A stretch of DNA of 64,000 nucleotides, taken from Eubacterium sp. UBA3782 (GTDB lineage Bacteria; Bacillota; Clostridia; Lachnospirales; Lachnospiraceae). The notes below the pieces were generated by a model. That model was not told the origin of the DNA, ran no database searches, and saw only the letters and a program-made list of their open reading frames with translations. Made by a program: the position numbers and the translations under genes. The DNA is taken from positions 1 to 64,000 of the forward strand of contig DFFG01000003.1 of assembly GCA_002368795.1 (NCBI GenBank). The letters are read 5' to 3'. Each line of letters starts with the position of its first letter. The stretch's first letter is position 1. Of this stretch, positions 59,321-64,000 are shown one piece after another.

Positions 59321-60739
59321 TTATTCTCCGTAAAGCCAGCTCTTTAGATAGCTGCGGTTTGCTTCCAGGTCGACAGACAGGACGGCGGCACCGTCGATGA
59401 AGTCGGCGCTGTAGGTTCCCTCAGCCGGGATCTGGTAGCTCTTCATATCTGATGTGTCAGCCAGCAGGCCGGAAAGGCCGGCGGTGATCAGATTCAGTGT
59501 ATTCATGTCGGTCGTCAGGCTTGCCGCTACCGAGGAAAGGACCCGGAACTGGGTAAGCGGATCGCTCTGCCGGAATTTTGCGATCGCGGCGGACAGGAAG
59601 TTCCGCTGCCGGAGCGTGCGGTCCCAGTCGGAATTGCCGACCTCCCGCATGCGGCAGTAACATAGCGCCTGCTCTGGCGTCAGGGAGTTTGTGCCGGCAG
59701 TCAGGGCCCAGGCATCGATCTGGGTAAATTCGTCCGGATCTGTCGACATGCCAAGTCCCGGGTTGGCGTTCATGTAGTCGGCTTCTTCCTGCGTCAGCTC
59801 GATCTCCACGTTGCCGACACCGGTCATGGCAGCGATAAAGCCGTCCAGATCAACGATGCAGTTTCCGTTCAGATCGATGCCGAAGTCCTCCTGGATGGTG
59901 ACATCCAGAAGCTCCATGCCGCCATAGACATAGGCTGCGTTCAGCCGGTCATAGCCATAGCCGGGGATTGGTACATAGGAATCCCGCATCAGTGAGACCA
60001 GGGATACCTGCCGTGTGCCGCGGTCGATGCTGCAGATGATCATGCTGTCCGTGCGTGTCTGTTCCTCACCGGACCGGGCATCCTGTCCGATCAGAAGGAT
60101 GTTGGTTACCAGGGGACTGCTCATGGTCGTATAACCGTCTGCTGCGGTGATGGTATCTGCCGAGGCGTCAGCTACCGGGTCGACATGGCCGATCCGCGCC
60201 AGCGCCGCATACAGAACGCCGCAGACCAGAAGCAGCAGACAAAGGAGCAGAAGAAACAGGGTCCGCAGCGGATGACTCTTTTTTTTGTGCTTCTTTTTGC
60301 TGCCGGAGGAAGCTTTGGCTGTGTGTTTCTTTTTCCTGCGCCGGCCGCCCATACCGAAATCATAGTCATCGCCCGGGCCTTCTTCATATTCCTCAGGAGA
60401 AATATCACGGCCATACCGGCGATCCTCATCGTAACGGTAGTCGTCGTCATCCTCGTAGCTGTCATCGTCATCATAGAATCCGGGATCATCATAGGCAGAG
60501 GCGTTGTACCTGCTGCCAGGCGTACGGCTTCCGGGCGGCCTGTAGCCGTCGGGATCTGCCTGCTGACCGGATTCGGCATCATGCTTTGCCTGCATGACCC
60601 GCTGATAGTAATTTAGGTTCTGCCCGCCCGCCGGGGCGCTCCAGGCTTCCGCATCCTCAAGGGATACATCATACTCAGGGACAGATATGCCCCTGTTTCG
60701 GGCTTCGCGGTCATAAAGATCCGTGTCGTGTCTGCTCAT
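59321..60739 (-). CDS. LytR-CpsA-Psr family cell-wall protein
   Basis: 472 residues; the start at 60739 follows AGGAGAG. A long cytoplasmic N-terminus is first very acidic with Asp/Tyr repeats (~75-125), then strongly basic (~125-160, Lys/Arg/Ser), before one membrane helix (~163-183). The extracellular LCP domain has LIGQDARSGEEQTRTDSMII, SLMRDSYVPIPGYGYDRLNAA and the later Arg-rich CYCRMREVGNSDWDRTLRQR. LCP enzymes attach teichoic acids or other glycopolymers to peptidoglycan. It is first in a two-gene minus-strand unit with the permease. Confidence 0.9.
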   Translation of the reverse strand: MSRHDTDLYDREARNRGISVPEYDVSLEDAEAWSAPAGGQNLNYYQRVMQAKHDAESGQQADPDGYRPPGSRTPGSRYNASAYDDPGFYDDDDSYEDDDDYRYDEDRRYGRDISPEEYEEGPGDDYDFGMGGRRRKKKHTAKASSGSKKKHKKKSHPLRTLFLLLLCLLLLVCGVLYAALARIGHVDPVADASADTITAADGYTTMSSPLVTNILLIGQDARSGEEQTRTDSMIICSIDRGTRQVSLVSLMRDSYVPIPGYGYDRLNAAYVYGGMELLDVTIQEDFGIDLNGNCIVDLDGFIAAMTGVGNVEIELTQEEADYMNANPGLGMSTDPDEFTQIDAWALTAGTNSLTPEQALCYCRMREVGNSDWDRTLRQRNFLSAAIAKFRQSDPLTQFRVLSSVAASLTTDMNTLNLITAGLSGLLADTSDMKSYQIPAEGTYSADFIDGAAVLSVDLEANRSYLKSWLYGE

Positions 60740-60829
60740 ATGCTCTCCTGTCGGCAGCCTTGCAGCTGGCATCATACAGCACCAGCTTTTGAATGCCGCC
60801 AATATCCATATTTTACACTCTGTTCCATG

Positions 60830-60858
60830 ATTGTAGCGGGACGGGAAGGGATTGTCAA
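60830..60858 (-). promoter_or_regulatory. Sigma-A promoter of the LCP gene
   Basis: On the minus strand, TTGACA (60853-60858), a 17-bp spacer and TACAAT (60830-60835), about 90 bp before the ATG. The remainder of the divergent region 60859-61045 holds no gene that I recognise. Confidence 0.75.
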
Positions 60859-61045
60859 CCATACCGATAAGAGCGGAAAAACAATGCATTATATCCTGGA
60901 TTCTCATAAATGCTCGGTAATCCTCGTGATTCTGTGTATGTGTGCGTTTGGCCGGGCGGTTTTGCACAGAAACAGGAGTATGTGGGGATATAAAAAGGTA
61001 TCTCTGCAGGCTGCACATATTTTCACAGATTTTTGATTGGCCCTA

Positions 61046-61054
61046 TGCTATAAT
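61046..61054 (+). promoter_or_regulatory. Extended -10 promoter of the ABC operon
   Basis: TGCTATAAT with a poor -35, 96 bp before the ATPase start. Confidence 0.5.
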
Positions 61055-61150
61055 AGGCAAAGACACGCGAGATACAGATGCGAAAACCTGCTCCGGCCAT
61101 ATGTACATGCTTCCGGAGAAGGAGCGCCGCCACCAGACTGAGGATCTTTT

Positions 61151-61852
61151 ATGGCATATATTTCAGCAAAAGACGTAACAAAAATCTACCATATGGGTGA
61201 AGTGCAGATCAGGGCCTGTGACGGGATCAGTTTTGAGATCGAAAAGGGTGAATTCGTGATCATTGTCGGGCCTTCCGGCGCCGGAAAGACCACGGTATTG
61301 AATATTTTGGGCGGTATGGATACGCTGACGGACGGAGAGGTGATCGTCGACGGGACGGACATCAGCCGGCTGAAAGGGCGCCAGATGGCGGAATACCGCC
61401 GGGAGGATGTCGGCTTTGTCTTTCAGTTCTACAATCTGATGCAGAATCTGACCGCTCTGGAAAATGTTGAGCTGGCCATGCAGATCTGCCGGGAGCCGAT
61501 GGATCCCGCGGAGGTGCTGCGGGAGGTCGGGCTGGGCGACCGGATGGGAAATTTCCCTGCACAGCTTTCCGGCGGCGAGCAGCAGCGAGTGGCGATTGCC
61601 AGGGCACTGGCAAAAAATCCAAAGCTGCTGCTGTGTGATGAGCCGACCGGAGCGCTGGATTATGTGACCGGAAAGTCGATCCTGGGACTTTTGCAGGATA
61701 TGTGCCGCAGGAAGGGAATGACCGTGATCGTCATCACACACAACAGTGCGCTTACGCCTATGGCCGACCGGGTCATCAAGATCCGCAGCGGAAGAGTCAG
61801 CAAGATGGAGCTTAATCCGGATCCCACGCCGGTAGAAGAGATCGAGTGGTAA
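61151..61852 (+). CDS. ABC transporter ATPase (MacB/LolD-like)
   Basis: 233 residues. Walker A GPSGAGKTT, Q-loop FVFQFYNLM, signature LSGGEQQRVAIARALA, Walker B LLLCDEPTGALD and a switch His (VITHN). The LolD/MacB/FtsE type is indicated by the QFYNLMQNLTALENVELAM stretch. It energises the FtsX-type permease encoded 5 bp downstream. No clear GGAGG site is next to the ATG; the leader has GGAGAAGGAGCG about 30 bp upstream and GAGGAT about 10 bp upstream. Confidence 0.92.
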   Translation: MAYISAKDVTKIYHMGEVQIRACDGISFEIEKGEFVIIVGPSGAGKTTVLNILGGMDTLTDGEVIVDGTDISRLKGRQMAEYRREDVGFVFQFYNLMQNLTALENVELAMQICREPMDPAEVLREVGLGDRMGNFPAQLSGGEQQRVAIARALAKNPKLLLCDEPTGALDYVTGKSILGLLQDMCRRKGMTVIVITHNSALTPMADRVIKIRSGRVSKMELNPDPTPVEEIEW

Positions 61853-61857
61853 CAGAC

Positions 61858-64000
61858 ATGAAGAATGCCGTGTGGAAGGATTTCTTCCGGGATATAAAAA
61901 AGAATAAGGGAAGATTTCTGTCCATCTTCTGCATCGTCATGCTCGGAACGGCTTTTTTTGCCGGCCTCAGGTCCACCGGGTACGATATGAAGTACTCGGC
62001 TGACCGGTACTATGATGATACCCGTCTGATGGATATCCGGGTGATCAGCACGCTGGGCCTGTCGGAGGAGGATATTGAGGATCTCCGGCAGATCGAGGGG
62101 GTATCCCTTGCCGCAGGAGGCAAAACAAAGGACGTGATCCTTCAGACGGAGGATGCCTCGCTGGTGATCCGCACCATCGCCATGACCGACGGAGTCAACG
62201 ACCCGGTGACAGCGGAAGGCAGGCTGCCTTCTGCCAGCGGGGAATGCTTTGTCGATATGAACGTGTTTCCGGACCGGGGCTATAAGGTCGGTGATACGAT
62301 CACATTCCTTTCCGGAGACGGGGAGGAGCTTTCGGAATCCTTAACATCCGATACCTTTACCATTGTGGGCATGGGGTATCTTCCTTATTATACTGACCTG
62401 ACCAGGGGCACCGGCCAGATCGGCGACGGATCTGTCGATGCCTTTGTGCTCCTTGATCCGGATGCCTATGCCATCGACTACTATACGGAAGCCTATCTTC
62501 TGGTCGATGGTGCTGCAAAGGAGATGACGTTCAGCAGCCGCTATGATGAACTGGTGGATGCGGTTTCTGATCGTGTGGACGAGCTGGCAGGGACGGCGGT
62601 TGTCCGCAGATATGAGGCCGTGAAGCGCGAGGCAGAGGACTCGATCGCCGACGCGAAGCAGCAGGTCGAGGATGGCGAAAAGGAGCTTGCCGACGCAGAG
62701 AAGGAGCTTGCTGACGGTTGGGCAGAGATCAGCGATGCCCAGGCGGAGATCGCCGATAAGGAGAAGGAGCTTGCCGACGGCAAAAAGGAGCTGCAGGACG
62801 CAGAGCAGGAGATCAGCGATGCCTGGCAGGAGGTAAATGATGGCTGGGCAGCTATTTTTGATGCTCAGGCACAGACCGAGGCGGGAAAGGCTGAGCTGGA
62901 TCAGGCGCGCGCGGAGCTTGCGGCCGGGCAGAAGGCCTATGAGGAAGGCCTTGCCCAGTACGAGGAGAACTGCAAAAAGCTGCAGGATGCCGAAGCTGAG
63001 ATCGAAGCGAAGACGGCGGAACTTTCAGCTGGTGAAAAGCAGTATGAAGAAGGCCTTGCCCAGTACCGCGAGGGAGCGGCCGCGGCAAAAGAAGGCAGAA
63101 AGCAGTATGAAGCCGGGCGGAAGGCATTTGAAGAAGGGAAGGCCCAGTACGATGAAGGGCTGGCCCAGTACGAAGAAGGCCTTGCCCAGTATGAAGAGCT
63201 TACCTCTCAGTACGAGGCCGGAAAGGCCCAGTATGAGGAGGGGCTTGCCCAGACCCAGGCGGGCAGAGCCGCCCTGGAGGCCGGGCGGGCAGAGTATGCG
63301 GCCGGGAAGGCAGCACTTGATGACGGGCTGGCCCGTTACAGCGCAGGCATAGCCCAACTGCAGACACAGGAAGCCGAATATCAGGCCGGAAAAGCTGCCA
63401 TGGAGCAGCTTAGCGCACAGCTGGAGCGCCTGCAGGCAGAGAGAGCTGCCGGTGAGGAAACCATGACCGAGGAAGAACTGGCAGCTCTGGACCGCCAGAT
63501 CGCGGAGGTATCCGCTGCGCTGGAGCAGGCCAGTGCAGGGGTCGCCGCTTATGAGAGCGCCCTTGCAGAGCTTCAGGCGACGAAGGCTATGCTCGACCAG
63601 CAGGAGGCGGCGCTCGCCCAGGCCAAGGCCGAGATGGACAGCCAGGAGACCCTTCTTGCAGAGGCAGAGGCCATGCTGCAGGAGAAAGCCGGAGAGCTGG
63701 CAGAAGCTGAGGCCGGCCTGCAGGTCATGAAATCTGCCCTGGATGAAGCAAAGCAGGCGCTGGATGAAAAGGCGCCGGAGATTGAGGCTGCCGGGAAACA
63801 GCTGGAGGATTCCGATGCAGAGTTGACGGCGGCAGAGGAAGAGCTGGCAGCCGGCAAGAAAGCTTTGGACGAAAATGCGGCCCGGATCGCATCCGGCCGG
63901 CAGCAGCTGGCCGCGGCAAAGACACTGCTGGAGAGCGGGAAGGCTGAACTCGAAAAAGGAAAAAAGACGCTGGAGGACAGCAGAAAGCAGCTCGCAGATG
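61858..64000 (+). CDS. FtsX-type ABC permease with very long extracellular coiled coil (3' end missing)
   Basis: 714 codons are visible and the frame is still open at the window end. A membrane helix lies at ~18-38 (RFLSIFCIVMLGTAFFAGL), followed by a MacB-like extracellular domain (~40-250). From ~250 to the window end it is an unbroken coiled coil of Glu/Ala/Gly/Lys repeats, many of the form GLAQYEEG. The three or more C-terminal FtsX helices must lie beyond the window. Such permeases typically export or sense peptides, lipids or drugs. It starts 5 bp after the ATPase stop without its own good ribosome site, so translation is coupled. Confidence 0.85.
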   Translation, partial: MKNAVWKDFFRDIKKNKGRFLSIFCIVMLGTAFFAGLRSTGYDMKYSADRYYDDTRLMDIRVISTLGLSEEDIEDLRQIEGVSLAAGGKTKDVILQTEDASLVIRTIAMTDGVNDPVTAEGRLPSASGECFVDMNVFPDRGYKVGDTITFLSGDGEELSESLTSDTFTIVGMGYLPYYTDLTRGTGQIGDGSVDAFVLLDPDAYAIDYYTEAYLLVDGAAKEMTFSSRYDELVDAVSDRVDELAGTAVVRRYEAVKREAEDSIADAKQQVEDGEKELADAEKELADGWAEISDAQAEIADKEKELADGKKELQDAEQEISDAWQEVNDGWAAIFDAQAQTEAGKAELDQARAELAAGQKAYEEGLAQYEENCKKLQDAEAEIEAKTAELSAGEKQYEEGLAQYREGAAAAKEGRKQYEAGRKAFEEGKAQYDEGLAQYEEGLAQYEELTSQYEAGKAQYEEGLAQTQAGRAALEAGRAEYAAGKAALDDGLARYSAGIAQLQTQEAEYQAGKAAMEQLSAQLERLQAERAAGEETMTEEELAALDRQIAEVSAALEQASAGVAAYESALAELQATKAMLDQQEAALAQAKAEMDSQETLLAEAEAMLQEKAGELAEAEAGLQVMKSALDEAKQALDEKAPEIEAAGKQLEDSDAELTAAEEELAAGKKALDENAARIASGRQQLAAAKTLLESGKAELEKGKKTLEDSRKQLAD

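Overview
This 64 kb window looks like chromosome from a GC-rich, anaerobic Clostridia, most likely Lachnospiraceae-like. This is an inference. The evidence is strong GGAGG-type ribosome sites, sigma-A promoters, a CIRCE element, an FMN riboswitch ahead of an ECF-type ribU, a K+-type membrane pyrophosphatase, TrkA/TrkH, and methionine synthesis through O-acetylhomoserine. I saw no rRNA, tRNA, CRISPR array, transposase or phage gene.

Region 1 (3-12390) is the unusual part. Ten consecutive plus-strand genes lie close together: a zinc-ribbon protein with an Ala/Glu-rich coiled coil (start outside the window), a YdjI-like SPFH protein with two C-terminal zinc ribbons, a four-helix membrane protein, a zinc-ribbon helical-repeat protein, three paralogous membrane-anchored helical proteins, two small proteins of unknown function and a Ycf46/FtsH-like AAA+ ATPase. 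I read it as one multi-protein machine at the membrane, perhaps a relative of the Bacillus YdjGHI/PspA membrane-stress system joined to an AAA+ remodeller. It is the best candidate here for an undescribed system.

Region 2 (12505-30008) is mostly housekeeping: a nitroreductase, metA with the acetyl-CoA-type Glu111, a GPH-type sugar symporter (minus), a MATE exporter behind a leader with alternative hairpins, metY, a UvrD/PcrA helicase, a Y-family polymerase followed by a small ferredoxin, an L,D-transpeptidase with murI, deoD (minus), a transglutaminase-like lipoprotein with a Nudix enzyme, and a convergent TetR regulator.

Region 3 (30009-46934) holds hppA, then an MMPL transporter with a giant YhgE/Pip-like secreted protein behind a promoter carrying palindromic operators, then the FMN-riboswitch-controlled ribU, an ADP-ribose-type Nudix enzyme, trkA-trkH, hisC, a tandem RhaM-like protein (minus), an NYN/LOTUS protein and dapF.

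Region 4 (46935-64000) holds a rhodanese-TtcA fusion (minus), a C_GCAxxG_C_C protein, a membrane Ser/Thr kinase overlapping an 811-residue surface protein, trxB, a lon-trmO operon (minus) with CIRCE in its leader, an ArsB/NhaD-type permease and an LCP protein (both minus), and an ABC ATPase with an FtsX-type permease that runs off the end.

Two families of structured intergenic repeats stand out. Family A (about 75-91 bp, three full copies and one partial) and family B (about 170-184 bp, three copies) sit directly after gene ends, mostly between convergent genes. Their stems differ between copies by compensatory base changes, so they are probably hairpin elements acting as bidirectional terminators or being spread as mobile palindromes.
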